Part shown: positions 34,384-43,247 of the stretch, in pieces | How the letters are laid out: each line of letters starts with the position of its first letter | Numbering within the stretch: position 1 is the stretch's first letter | Assembly: GCF_000158955.1 (NCBI RefSeq) | Contig: NZ_GG657757.1 | Coordinates: 5,172,278-5,236,277, forward strand | DNA from: Streptomyces viridochromogenes DSM 40736 | GTDB taxonomy: Bacteria; Actinomycetota; Actinomycetes; Streptomycetales; Streptomycetaceae | Direction of reading: 5' to 3' | Length of the DNA stretch: 64,000 nt | Position numbers and translations under genes: made by a program | The notes under the pieces: generated by a model | Database searches by the model: none | Told to the model about the DNA's origin: nothing | The model's input: only the letters and a program-made list of their open reading frames with translations

Positions 34384-35466
34384 TCAGCGGTTGATCGACT
34401 GGATCTCCTGGACGTTCATGTCCTGCGTCGTTTCGAACGTGCCGTCCGGCAGGTCGCCGCCGGAACCGTCGGAGCCCTCCCAGGAGACCTGCCAGGTGAC
34501 GCTGGCCGACAGCTGGTACGGGGTGCCGCCGGTCGCGCGGAGGTAGCGGATGCCGCAGGGTGGGGTCTTGTCGCCACTGCCCTTGGTGTACGGGGTGCCG
34601 ATCGAGCCGTCGGCGTTGATCTCGCAGTCGCCGGAGGCGGGGAAGACCTCGGCGTCCTTGGTGCCGGGCTCCAGGTGGAGGGCGACGGGCTTGGCGGTGG
34701 TCTCCGCCCACAGGCCTGTGTTCGGCAGCTCCGCGCGTACCTTGACGTCCTTGAAGGTGCCCTTGTCCAGCCATACCCAAGTGGGCAGGTTGACCGTCGA
34801 CTTGGCCTCCGGCTTCAGCTCGACCTTCGTGTCCGGGACCTTGACCTTGTTGTAGGCGTACTCGGCGAGCGTCTTGGGGGTGGGCGCGTTCGGATCATCC
34901 GGGACCTCGCCGGCGTCGACCCAGAACATGATGCGGCCGCAGTCCCACGAGTCCGACGCGTTGGGGTCGGGGGCGACACCGCGCCAGAAGTAGCCGTCCT
35001 TGCCGAGGTTGTAGTCCTTGTAACCCTCGGCGGTGCTGTTCCGCGCAGCGTGCAGGTCGAAGTTGTCCGCCGGCTTGCCGTCGCGGTAGTGGTCGGTCCA
35101 GAGCCCCTTGCCCCACCAGGACTCGTGGATGCCGACGTCTCCACCGCCGTCCGTGTCCACGAATTCCTTCAGCCGCTCCGGAGTGAAGGCGGGCTCGTAC
35201 CAGCAGGCGGGTGGCTTCCAGTCGGGGTCGACCGTGCCGAGGTTGCCTTCCTCGCCGCCGCCACCCCCACCACTGGGGTACGTGACCTGGATGTTGGAGA
35301 CGGAGGCCGACAGGCCGCCCTTGCCGTCGCTTCCCCCTTGTGGAGGGGGTGTCGCCTCACCGCCGACCGGCTTGTCGGCGTAGGCCGTACCGGCGGTCCA
35401 GACGAGGGAGCCGACCGCCAGTCCCACGACCAACTTCGCTCGCACGGCCGCGGTCAGCCTCGGCAT
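34384..35466 (-). CDS. Secreted protein of the A/B pair family (B2)
   Basis: This 360-residue exported protein starts at ATG 35466, which overlaps the lipoprotein stop by 13 bp. The signal peptide ends near GTAYA-DKP. Conserved blocks are PPACWYEPAFTPERLKEF, GYKDYNLGKDGYFWRGV, LPTWVWLDKGTFKDVKVRA, PASGDCEINADGSIG, TPPCGIRYLRA and the closing VQEIQSINR. It is very close to the protein at 36284 from mid-sequence onward. Paired Cys and Trp-rich blocks suggest a stable extracellular fold. No known catalytic motif was recognised. Confidence 0.8.
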   Translation of the reverse strand: MPRLTAAVRAKLVVGLAVGSLVWTAGTAYADKPVGGEATPPPQGGSDGKGGLSASVSNIQVTYPSGGGGGGEEGNLGTVDPDWKPPACWYEPAFTPERLKEFVDTDGGGDVGIHESWWGKGLWTDHYRDGKPADNFDLHAARNSTAEGYKDYNLGKDGYFWRGVAPDPNASDSWDCGRIMFWVDAGEVPDDPNAPTPKTLAEYAYNKVKVPDTKVELKPEAKSTVNLPTWVWLDKGTFKDVKVRAELPNTGLWAETTAKPVALHLEPGTKDAEVFPASGDCEINADGSIGTPYTKGSGDKTPPCGIRYLRATGGTPYQLSASVTWQVSWEGSDGSGGDLPDGTFETTQDMNVQEIQSINR

Positions 35467-36116
35467 GCCTCGGCCTTCCCCTCGACGGTGACCTGCTGGG
35501 CGCGCCACACCGGCTCGCCCTTCACCGATGCCATGAGGAGGGTGAACTTCTGGTAGCTGGCCAGGCTTTCCTTCGTGCGGTGGATCTTCTGGGTCTTGAC
35601 TTCCTTGCCGTAGACCCTGGACTGGTCCTCACAGAAGGTGACGCTGACGGTCTTGACCTTCTCCGACTCGTCGCCCTTGCTGGTCTCGGCCCGGTAGTAC
35701 CGGTCCTTGCCCGTGAGCGTCCAGCCGCCGTCCACGTACTCCTTGATCTGCGAGTGCGCGTACTGGGAAGCCTGGCCCGACGAGTAGAACTGGAAGGCGG
35801 GGTCCTCCGGGTCCTGCTTGGTGATGCCGTGGCTCAGCGCGCGGATGTAGTTGGCGGCGTCGTCGAGGGCCGCCGCGCTGTCCTGGTCCGACGGCTTCTC
35901 GAAGTCGAAGACCAGATCCAGGTCGTTCGGCATACTCACGTCAGGCCGGTCGACGTCGCCCGACGCCGAGGCGGAGGCCGACGGGCTGCTCGACGCGTTG
36001 CCCGCTCCCTTGATGTCGTCCGATGACGCGTCATCGCTCCCACCACAGGCGGTCAGAAGCAGCGCCGCCGTCGTGGCGAACGCTGCGGCAGTAGTGGTCA
36101 GTGCGCGGCGGGCCAC
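35454..36116 (-). CDS. Lipoprotein of the A/B pair family (A2)
   Basis: This is a 220-residue lipoprotein from GTG 36116 with the lipobox LLLTAC. After a Ser/Ala/Asp linker come LDLVFDFEKPSDQDSAAALDDA, NYIRALSHGI, FYSSGQASQYAHSQIKEYV and WTLTGKDRYYRAE. It is close to the protein at 37351 and more distant from 14346. A shared upstream element (36148-36213) is found at the same spacing before the 37351 lipoprotein. It is coupled to B2. Confidence 0.8.
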   Translation of the reverse strand: MARRALTTTAAAFATTAALLLTACGGSDDASSDDIKGAGNASSSPSASASASGDVDRPDVSMPNDLDLVFDFEKPSDQDSAAALDDAANYIRALSHGITKQDPEDPAFQFYSSGQASQYAHSQIKEYVDGGWTLTGKDRYYRAETSKGDESEKVKTVSVTFCEDQSRVYGKEVKTQKIHRTKESLASYQKFTLLMASVKGEPVWRAQQVTVEGKAEACRG

Positions 36117-36147
36117 AGTTGTTCTCCCCGTTGTTTCGGTTTACGCG

Positions 36148-36213
36148 ACAGGGAACGAAGCTATCAGGGGCGCCGCACCGGCCCATGGGAGACAGCGGTG
36201 GATTGTGTGGGGG
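36148..36213 (-). promoter_or_regulatory. Conserved upstream element of A2
   Basis: A 25-bp block (36148-36172) and a 17-bp block (36197-36213, GGTGGATTGTGTGGGGG) are identical to 38037-38061 and 38086-38102 before A3, with the same 49-bp offset. Position and conservation suggest a shared promoter or operator. On the minus strand TAGCTT lies in the proximal block. Confidence 0.5.
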
Positions 36214-36283
36214 ACGTGAGAAGTGTGGCGTGGCGGTTGCGAACGCGGCGCGGGCGCTGAGCAGTTCCATCGTCGGGGGTGCC

Positions 36284-37354
36284 TCAGCGGTTGATCGACT
36301 GGATCTCCTGGACGTTCATGTCCTGCGTCGTTTCGAAGGTGCCGTCGGGGAGGTCGCCGCCGGTGCCGCCGGAGCCTTCCCAGGTGATCTGCCAGGTGAT
36401 GCTGGCGGAGAGGTGGTACGGGGTGCCGTCGGTCGCGCGGAGGTAGCGGATGCCGCAGGGCGGGGTCTCGTTGGCGCTGCCCTTGGTGTACGGGGTGCCG
36501 ATCGAGCCGTCGTCGTTGATCTCGCAGTCGCCGGAGGCGGGGAAGACCTCGGCGTCCTCGGTGCCGGGTTGCAGGTGGAGGGCGACGGGTTTGGCGGTGG
36601 TCTCCGCCCACAGGTTCGTGTTCGGGAGTTCGGCGCGGACCTTGACGTCCTTGAAGGTGCCCTTGTCCAGCCACACCCATGTGGGCAGGTTGACCGTCGA
36701 CTTGGCCTCCGGCTTGAGCTCGACCTTCGTGTCCGGGACCTTGACCTTGTTGTAGGCGTAGTCGGCGAGGGTCTCGGCGGTGGGGGCGTTCGGCACGTCG
36801 GGGATCTCGCCGGCGTCCTGCCAGAACATGACGCGTTCGCAGTCGTACGAGTCCTGGTCGCGGGCCACGCCGCGCCAGAAGTAGCCGTCCTTGCCGAGGT
36901 TGTAATCCTTGTAACCCTTGCGGGTGACCATGGATTCGTCCTCGTAGTTGTAGGCGTCCTTGCCGTCCCGGTAGTGGTCCGTCCACAGCTTCTTGCCGCC
37001 CCAGGAGGCGTGGGGGCTGACATGCCCCAGGGCGTCACCCGTCTCCGAGAACTTCTTGAGCTGCTCCGGTGTCATGACGGGCTCGTACCAGCAGGGCGGG
37101 GGCTCCCAGTTCACGTCCGTCGACGAGAGGGTGCCCTGCTTGCCGCCGGTGGGGCCGCTCTCCTGGGTGACCTTGATCCTGGAGACGGCGGCGGACACTT
37201 CCCGGTCGTTCGCGTTGCCCGAAGGAGGGGGAGCGGAGGGAGAGGTGGTGTCCTGCGCCGGCCCGTCGGCATGAGCGAGGCCGCCGGTACAGAGCACCGT
37301 GGCCGCACCCAAGGCGGCGCCCCAGCCCGCTGCCCGCAGTGCGAGTGTCGTCAT
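36284..37354 (-). CDS. Secreted protein of the A/B pair family (B3)
   Basis: This 356-residue exported protein starts at ATG 37354, overlapping the lipoprotein stop as ATGA. The signal peptide ends at GLAHA-DGP. It shares with B2 the blocks PPPCWYEPVMTPEQLKKF, GYKDYNLGKDGYFWRGVA, LPTWVWLDKGTFKDVKV, PASGDCEINDDGSIG and VQEIQSINR. The second half is almost identical in sequence to B2, while the first part differs. This pattern fits recent tandem duplication with gene conversion. Confidence 0.8.
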   Translation of the reverse strand: MTTLALRAAGWGAALGAATVLCTGGLAHADGPAQDTTSPSAPPPSGNANDREVSAAVSRIKVTQESGPTGGKQGTLSSTDVNWEPPPCWYEPVMTPEQLKKFSETGDALGHVSPHASWGGKKLWTDHYRDGKDAYNYEDESMVTRKGYKDYNLGKDGYFWRGVARDQDSYDCERVMFWQDAGEIPDVPNAPTAETLADYAYNKVKVPDTKVELKPEAKSTVNLPTWVWLDKGTFKDVKVRAELPNTNLWAETTAKPVALHLQPGTEDAEVFPASGDCEINDDGSIGTPYTKGSANETPPCGIRYLRATDGTPYHLSASITWQITWEGSGGTGGDLPDGTFETTQDMNVQEIQSINR

Positions 37355-38007
37355 CGGCACTGCTTCGCCTTCCCGAAGACCTCGACGTTTCCGGTCTTCC
37401 AGACCTGCGAGGGGCCGGACGGCGGGATCATGAGCAGCTTCCACGACTGGTAACTGTCCAGGCTCTCCTTGGTGTGGAGGACCTTCTTGGACTTGATCTC
37501 CCTGCCGTAGAACTCGGCCTGGTTCCTGCAGAAGGAGACGACGATGCTCTTGCCGTTCTTCAGCGGGGTGACGTCTTCGTCGTAGTACTTGTCCGTCCCG
37601 GTGACGGTCCATCCGCCCTTGACCCAGGACTCGATCTGCGACTTGGCGTACTGCGAGGCCTGCGCGCCGGAATAGAACCGGTACGCCGGATCCTCCGGAT
37701 CCTGCTCGGCGATGCCGTGCTTCAGGGCGCGGATGTAGTTCTCGGCGTCGGCGAGGGCCGCCGCCTGCTTGACGTCGGAGGGCTTGTCGAAGTCGAAGAC
37801 CAGCTTGAGGTCCTTCGGGACGCTGACGTCCGGGCGGTCGGCCGCGGCGGGGCCGGAGGCGGACGCGGCGGGGCTCTTCGGTCCCCCGCCCGCTCCCTTG
37901 ATGTCGTCCTGCGACTTTTCGTCGCCGCCCCCGCCACACGCGGTGAGCAGAAGGGCCGCCGTCGCTGCGAACGCGGCGGCTGTGGTGGTCAGGGCGCGGC
38001 GGGCCAC
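37351..38007 (-). CDS. Lipoprotein of the A/B pair family (A3)
   Basis: This is a 218-residue lipoprotein from GTG 38007 behind GGGGGAG, with the lipobox LLLTAC and a Gly/Asp-rich linker. The domain has LKLVFDFDKPSDVKQAAALADA, NYIRALKHGIAEQDPEDPAY, FYSGAQASQYAKSQIESWV and WTVTGTDKYY, closely matching A2. A closing Cys (AKQCR) is shared with A4. It is the first gene of this minus-strand array and is transcribed away from the LysM/BTAD regulator. Confidence 0.8.
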   Translation of the reverse strand: MARRALTTTAAAFAATAALLLTACGGGGDEKSQDDIKGAGGGPKSPAASASGPAAADRPDVSVPKDLKLVFDFDKPSDVKQAAALADAENYIRALKHGIAEQDPEDPAYRFYSGAQASQYAKSQIESWVKGGWTVTGTDKYYDEDVTPLKNGKSIVVSFCRNQAEFYGREIKSKKVLHTKESLDSYQSWKLLMIPPSGPSQVWKTGNVEVFGKAKQCR

Positions 38008-38036
38008 GGCGTCTCCCCCGAAGTTCGGCGTGTGCA

Positions 38037-38102
38037 ACAGGGAACGAAGCTATCAGGGGCGGGTGTTGGCCCCTCGAGTGAACGTGGTGGATTGTGTGGG
38101 GG
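38037..38102 (-). promoter_or_regulatory. Conserved upstream element of A3
   Basis: This is the partner of 36148-36213, with the same two identical blocks at the same offset. It begins 30 bp upstream of the A3 start. Confidence 0.5.
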
Positions 38103-38324
38103 GCGTGAGGAGTGTGCGTAGCGCTCGCGAAGGGAGTGACCCTGGCGGGCGGCCGCGCGAGTGGGTGCGCGTGGCTACGGGGGCAAAACGGACGTCACCG
38201 GGGTCACTTGCGTCCGGCCTTCGACGACCTCGCTAAGAGTCCATAAGATCTCTGTAGGCTCAGCACACCTCTCCGGTCACAGCCCGCCTCACGGCACTCC
38301 ACACACGACCCCAGGACACCCGCC

Positions 38325-41300
38325 ATGCCACGACGCCGCACCTCAAGCTCGTCAAGCTCGACGGGAAGTACGACGGGAACGGGAAGTACGCCGGGAGCGA
38401 CGGCTCCGAGGAATCGGACGCCGCAGCCGGTGCGGATGCGACGGCGGTCGTTCGGGGACTTCGTCAAGGCCTTCTTCGCGTTCGTCGCGCTGGCCGTGCT
38501 GCTCGTCGGCGTGCCGGGCGCGCTGGCCACGCAGATCGGGTGGCCGCTGCCGAACGGTGTGCCCAGCCTCGACTGGCTGCAGCAAGAGATCACCGTCCAC
38601 ACGTTCCTGAACATCCTCACCGTCGTCGTGTGGCTCGCGTGGGCCCAGTTCACCGCCTGCGTACTCGTGGAGATGAAGGCCGCGCTGTCCGGTGTCGGTG
38701 TGCCGGGGCGGGTCCCGGGGGCCGGGCCCAGTCAGCTGCTCGCCCGGCAGCTCGTCGCGGCACTGCTGCTCGTCGGGGCCACCGCCGCCAGCTTCACGCC
38801 CGGGCTGTCGCAGCTCGGGCAGAGCGGCTACGACGCCAACCAGAAGCCCACCGTCGCGGCGGCCCAGCAGACGCCGGGTCTCTTCGCCCAGCAGCAGGAG
38901 CAGGCCGCCGGTGCCGCGTCCGCCCTCGCCGAGCAGGCCTCGCACGCCGCCGCCCACGCCGACGCCGGCGGCAGCACCGCCAAGCAGGGCGACACGAAGT
39001 ACTACCGGATCCAGCCGCCCGAGGGGCGTCACCACGACTCCCTCTGGGAGATAGCGGATCGGCACCTCGGTGACGGGCGTCGCTACAAGGAGATCTTCGA
39101 GCTCAACAAGGACCGCGTCCAGCCGGACGGGTCCAAGCTCTCCGAGGCCAGCCTCATCCGGCCCGGGTGGATCATGGAGATGCCGGGCGACGCCCGCGGT
39201 GGCGAGCTCGTCGAGATGCCCGACGAGGCGCCCAACGTCTCGCCGGACGTGCAGCAGCAGATCTCCGACTACGCCCAGACGGGAGATCACGCCCAAGGGG
39301 GAGGCGGTGCCCAGGGCGGCGGACACGAGCACGCCGGTGGCGGTGCCTCCCAGGTGTCCCTCCCGGACCAGCAGCGGCCCGCCCCCGACTCCGGTCACCA
39401 ACAGGCCACCGGCGTCGACGCCGAGTCGGACAGCTCCTTCGGCCTCCCCGAAGCCCTCCTCGCCGCCCCCCTGCTCGCCGCCGGTCTCCTCGGTGCCCTG
39501 GGGCGCCGGCGCCGGCAGGCGCTGTGGCAGTCGGCGTTCGGGTCGGTCGGCGGACGGCGCGGCATGGAACCGCCCACGCCGACCGGGGACGCCCAGGACG
39601 TCCAGGACGCGCTGCTCGTCGGCGCCGACCCCGAGGGCGTGCGGCTGCTCGACCGGAGCCTGCGCGGTCTCGCCGCCTCCCTCGCCGAGGAGTCGCGGGC
39701 CCTGCCGGTCGTGTACGCCGCCTGGCTGAGCAACGGCGACCTGCACCTCCAGCTCGCCCAGCCCGCCGGGAAGCCGCCCGCCCCCTGGCAGCAGGGGCAG
39801 GACCAGACCTTCTGGATGCTGGCCCGGGCGGACGCCGAGCGCTACGAGGACGACGTCGACACGGCCGCGCCCTACCCGGGGCTCGTCAGCCTCGGCACCA
39901 TGGACGACTCGCGGCTGCTGCTCAACCTGGAGGCGGTGCCCGGCATCGTCTCGCTCTCCGGCCGGGAGGCCGACCGGGGCCGCCGTCTTCGCGTCCGTCG
40001 CTGCCGAGTTGGCGACCAACGGCTGGTCCGACCGCATGACCATCACGCTCGTCGGCTTCGGGCAGGACCTCACCCCGCTCGCGCCGAACCGGATCCGGCA
40101 CCTCGAGGACATCGAGGCGCTCGTCGAGACCATGGAGGCCGAGACGCGGCAGCGGCGGGGCGCGCTCGGTGCCGCCGGGCACGACTCCGTCCTCACCGGC
40201 CGTACCGGGCCCGCCCAGCACACCCGCTGGGCCCCGCACCTCGTCCTGCTCGCCGCGCAGCCGTCCGCCGAGGACGCCGTCAAGCTCGCCGAACTCGCCG
40301 CCGACGCCGGCCGGCTCGGCATCGGCTACCTCGTCGGCACCGAGACCGGCGACCTGCCGGGCGCCGCCTGGGAGATGGAGATCACCGGCCAGGGCAAGCT
40401 GCTCGCGCCGCTCCTCGGGCTGGAGCTCGACGCCCAGTTGCTGCCCGCCGCCCAACAGCGTGCCGTGGTCGAGCTGTTCGTCGAGGCCGACCCCGAGCGC
40501 GAGGCCGACGGGCCCGCGACGACCCCGCCGTTCCTCGTCGACATCAGCGAGCAGGGCCGGCCGGCCGTCTACGCCCGGCTCGTCGGGCCGTACGAGATCA
40601 TCGGTCTCGACACCCCGGACGGGGAGCGCAGCGCGCTGCTCCACGAGGCGCTCGCCCTGCTGCTCCTGCACCGCGAGGGTGTGCACCCGCGCGTGCTGTC
40701 CTCCGCGCTGTGGCCGCGCGGCGTCACCGACGACGTACGGGACGCGCTCCTGGACCGGCTGCGCGACTGGCTCGGCGCCGACCCCGACGGCACGCCCCGC
40801 CTCGGCAGGGACGGCACCGGGCGGCTCACCCTCGCCAAGTCCGTCGTCTCCGACCTGGACGTGCTGCGCTCCCTCTACCACGAGGCCACGCAGGGCAGCG
40901 GGGCCGGCAGCCGGGCCGTGCGCGGTCGGTTGCTCACCGACGCGCTCGTGCTGGTGCGTGGGCCGCTGCTCGCCGACCGGCCCGAGGGACGCTACCGGTG
41001 GCTCGGCCACGAGATCGTCGACGCCCAGCTGCCGCTGCTCGTCGCGGACACCGGGCTCGCGCTGTGCGAGTTCCACATGGAGAAGGACCGGGCGGAGAAG
41101 GCCATCGAGGCCCTCAACGCGGCCCTGCGCACGGCCCCGTCCGACGAGCGGCTGTGGCACGAGCTGCTGCGCGCCACCCACGCCACCGGTGACCCGGACC
41201 GGCTGACCGGGCTCGCCACCGACCTCATCGGCCGCAGCGGGGCCCGTGGTCTGCCGCCGCGCACCGAGGCACTGCTCGACGAACTGCTGCCGACGTGGCG

Positions 41301-41325
41301 CGACGCGATCGCCGCGGTGGGATGA
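38325..41325 (+). CDS. Membrane-anchored LysM / BTAD transcriptional regulator (frameshifted in this sequence)
   Basis: The product would be about 999 residues. Near the N-terminus are membrane helices (AFFAFVALAVLLVGVPGAL, LNILTVVVWLAWAQFTACVL and a third at about 140-158). A LysM-like domain begins near residue 223 (YYRIQPPEGRHHDSLWEIAD). Another hydrophobic segment (LLAAPLLAAGLLGALG) lies before a large cytoplasmic part. The C-terminus has a winged-helix region and a bacterial transcriptional activator (BTAD) repeat (EKAIEALNAALRTAPSDERL). The frame shifts at the GGGG at 39976-39979: removing one G restores SGREADRAAVFASVAAELATNGW. Total length is 3001 nt, one more than a multiple of three. 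The stop overlaps the prepilin peptidase start, linking it to the pilus locus. Confidence 0.8.
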
Positions 41326-42050
41326 ACACCTCGCTGCTCGTCCTCGCCGCCGCGCTCTGGGGTGCGGCGGCGGGCGCGTACCTGCCCCGCGCGGCCTACC
41401 GGTTCTCGGCCCCCGCGGGGGAGCCGTGGCACCGGGCCTGCCCCGACGGCCACGCCCTCAAGGGCTGGCTGGGACGTGCCGCGTGTCCCGGGTGCGACGG
41501 GGGCGGACACGGGCCGCGTACGGCACCGCTGGTGATCGCCACGGGCCTCCTCTGCGCCGCCCTCGCCGCCGCCACCGGCACCCGGCCCGAGCTCGGCGTC
41601 TGGCTGCTGCTCGCGCCCGTCGGGGTCCTGCTCACGGTCGTCGACTTCCGTGTCCGGCGGCTGCCCGACCCGCTCACCCTGCCGTTCGCCGGGGCCGCGC
41701 TCGCCCTGCTCGGCCTCACCGCACTCGTGCCCGAACACGCGGGGCACTGGACGACCGCGCTGCTCGGCTCCCTCGCCCTGGGCGGCGGCTACTTCGTCCT
41801 GTTCCTCATCAACCCCGCGGGGATGGGCTTCGGCGACGTCAAACTCGCCCTGGGCACGGGAGCGGTGCTGGGCTGGTACGGCTGGCCGACGGTGATGCTC
41901 GGCACCTTCGCCGGTTTCCTGCTGGGCGCGCTGTACGGCGGCGCGCTGGTCGTCGCACGGCGAGCCTCACGCAAGACGGCGATCGCATTCGGCCCGTTCC
42001 TGATCGCGGGGGCGTTCCTGGGACTGCTCGTGGGCGCGTACACGGCCTGA
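41322..42050 (+). CDS. A24-family prepilin peptidase
   Basis: This is a 242-residue polytopic membrane protease. The two catalytic aspartates are Asp108 in LTVVDFRVRRLPD and Asp172 in GMGFGDVKLALG, the standard pair for prepilin/preflagellin peptidases. An N-terminal Cys cluster (HRACPDG, AACPGCDGG) fits the cytoplasmic zinc-like loop of TadV/PilD enzymes. The enzyme removes leader peptides from Flp pilin and pseudopilins such as those at 30094-31713. ATG 41322 overlaps the regulator stop. Confidence 0.9.
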   Translation: MNTSLLVLAAALWGAAAGAYLPRAAYRFSAPAGEPWHRACPDGHALKGWLGRAACPGCDGGGHGPRTAPLVIATGLLCAALAAATGTRPELGVWLLLAPVGVLLTVVDFRVRRLPDPLTLPFAGAALALLGLTALVPEHAGHWTTALLGSLALGGGYFVLFLINPAGMGFGDVKLALGTGAVLGWYGWPTVMLGTFAGFLLGALYGGALVVARRASRKTAIAFGPFLIAGAFLGLLVGAYTA

Positions 42051-42151
42051 CACCGGCCTGGTTGCCACTCCGGTTCAGGACAGGGGATCACCCCCGGGGC
42101 TGAATCCGTACTCATGCTGAGGGCGGACGTCGGAGGTCTGCCCCGGTTGTC

Positions 42152-43177
42152 ATGATGCTGATCATGTCAACCGCGTTCCCGCAGCCCGACCCCACCGGCG
42201 TCCCCTACCACCGCCTGGACCGCACCACCGGCCGTCACCGCTGGTGGCGGCCCCTGGTCGGGGGGCTGCTGTTCTTCGGCGCCTATCTCGTGCTGCTGGT
42301 CGTGCTGTTGGCCGGTTCCGAGGTTCTCGGGATGGTGGCCGGGCTGCCGGAGACGTCCGACGGCGTCGATGTGGGGCCTCTCGGCAGTACGGCCATGGAC
42401 CTGGTGTCCATCGCCCTGGCCCTGCCGCTGGTGCTGCTGGTCGTGTGGTGGCCGGGGCGGCGGCCGGTCGGCACCGTGTCGTCGGTCACCGGGCGGTTGC
42501 GGATCGGCTGGCTGGGGTGGTGTCTGCTGGCCGCCACGCCTCCCATCCTCCTGCTGACGGTGACGGCCTTCTTCCTGCCGGGCAGCGGTGAGTCCGACGT
42601 GTGGGTGGGATGGCGTTCGTTCCTCGTCTCCCTGGCCGTGCTGGCGCTCCTCGTCCCGCTCCAGGCCGCGGCCGAGGAGTACGTCTTCCGGGGCTGGCTG
42701 ACCCAGGCGGTCGGTGCCTTCGTGCGCTCTCCCTGGTTCGCCGTGCTCCCGCAGGCCGTGCTGTTCGCCGCCGCCCACGGGTGGGGCACCCGGTGGGGCT
42801 TCATCGGCCTGATGGTGTCCGGGGTCGTGTCGGGGCTGCTGACGATCCGCACGGGCGGGCTGGAAGCGGCCATAGCCCTGCATGTGATGAACAACCTGCT
42901 GGCCTTCGGTGCCTCCGCGGCGGTCGTCGACGGTCTGTCCTCCGACGAGACGGCGGCCGACGCGCCCTGGCAGCTGGCCCTCGCGGCCATGGCCACGGAC
43001 CTGCTCTACGCGGCGATCGTGCTGTGGCTCGCCCGCCGCCGCACACCACAGCGTCTCTCACCCCCGGTGACGCCCCCGCATCCCGCGCACCCCCATGCCC
43101 CGTACCCGTACCCGCCGTACCCGCCGTACCCGCAGCCCCCGTACCCGGGCGCCTCCGACCCCGCCCGCACGGCCTGA
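42152..43177 (+). CDS. CPBP-family intramembrane metalloprotease
   Basis: This encodes about 341 residues with eight or so hydrophobic segments. The family motifs are clear: AAEEYVFRGWL (motif 1, the Glu-Glu and Arg), AVLFAAAHGWG (motif 2 His) and LHVMNNLLAF (motif 3 His/Asn). CPBP (Abi/Rce1-like) proteases cleave within membranes or act in prenyl-protein processing. The C-terminal tail is rich in Pro and Tyr (PHAPYPYPPYPPYPQPPYPG) and likely disordered. ATG 42152, 42155 and 42164 are all possible; no good ribosome site decides it. Confidence 0.85.
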   Translation: MMLIMSTAFPQPDPTGVPYHRLDRTTGRHRWWRPLVGGLLFFGAYLVLLVVLLAGSEVLGMVAGLPETSDGVDVGPLGSTAMDLVSIALALPLVLLVVWWPGRRPVGTVSSVTGRLRIGWLGWCLLAATPPILLLTVTAFFLPGSGESDVWVGWRSFLVSLAVLALLVPLQAAAEEYVFRGWLTQAVGAFVRSPWFAVLPQAVLFAAAHGWGTRWGFIGLMVSGVVSGLLTIRTGGLEAAIALHVMNNLLAFGASAAVVDGLSSDETAADAPWQLALAAMATDLLYAAIVLWLARRRTPQRLSPPVTPPHPAHPHAPYPYPPYPPYPQPPYPGASDPARTA

Positions 43178-43247
43178 CGTCCGGGGCTCCGATCTCCTGG
43201 CGTACGCTGGGCTGGTCCGTCCACAACCCTTACGAAAGGGACGCCCG

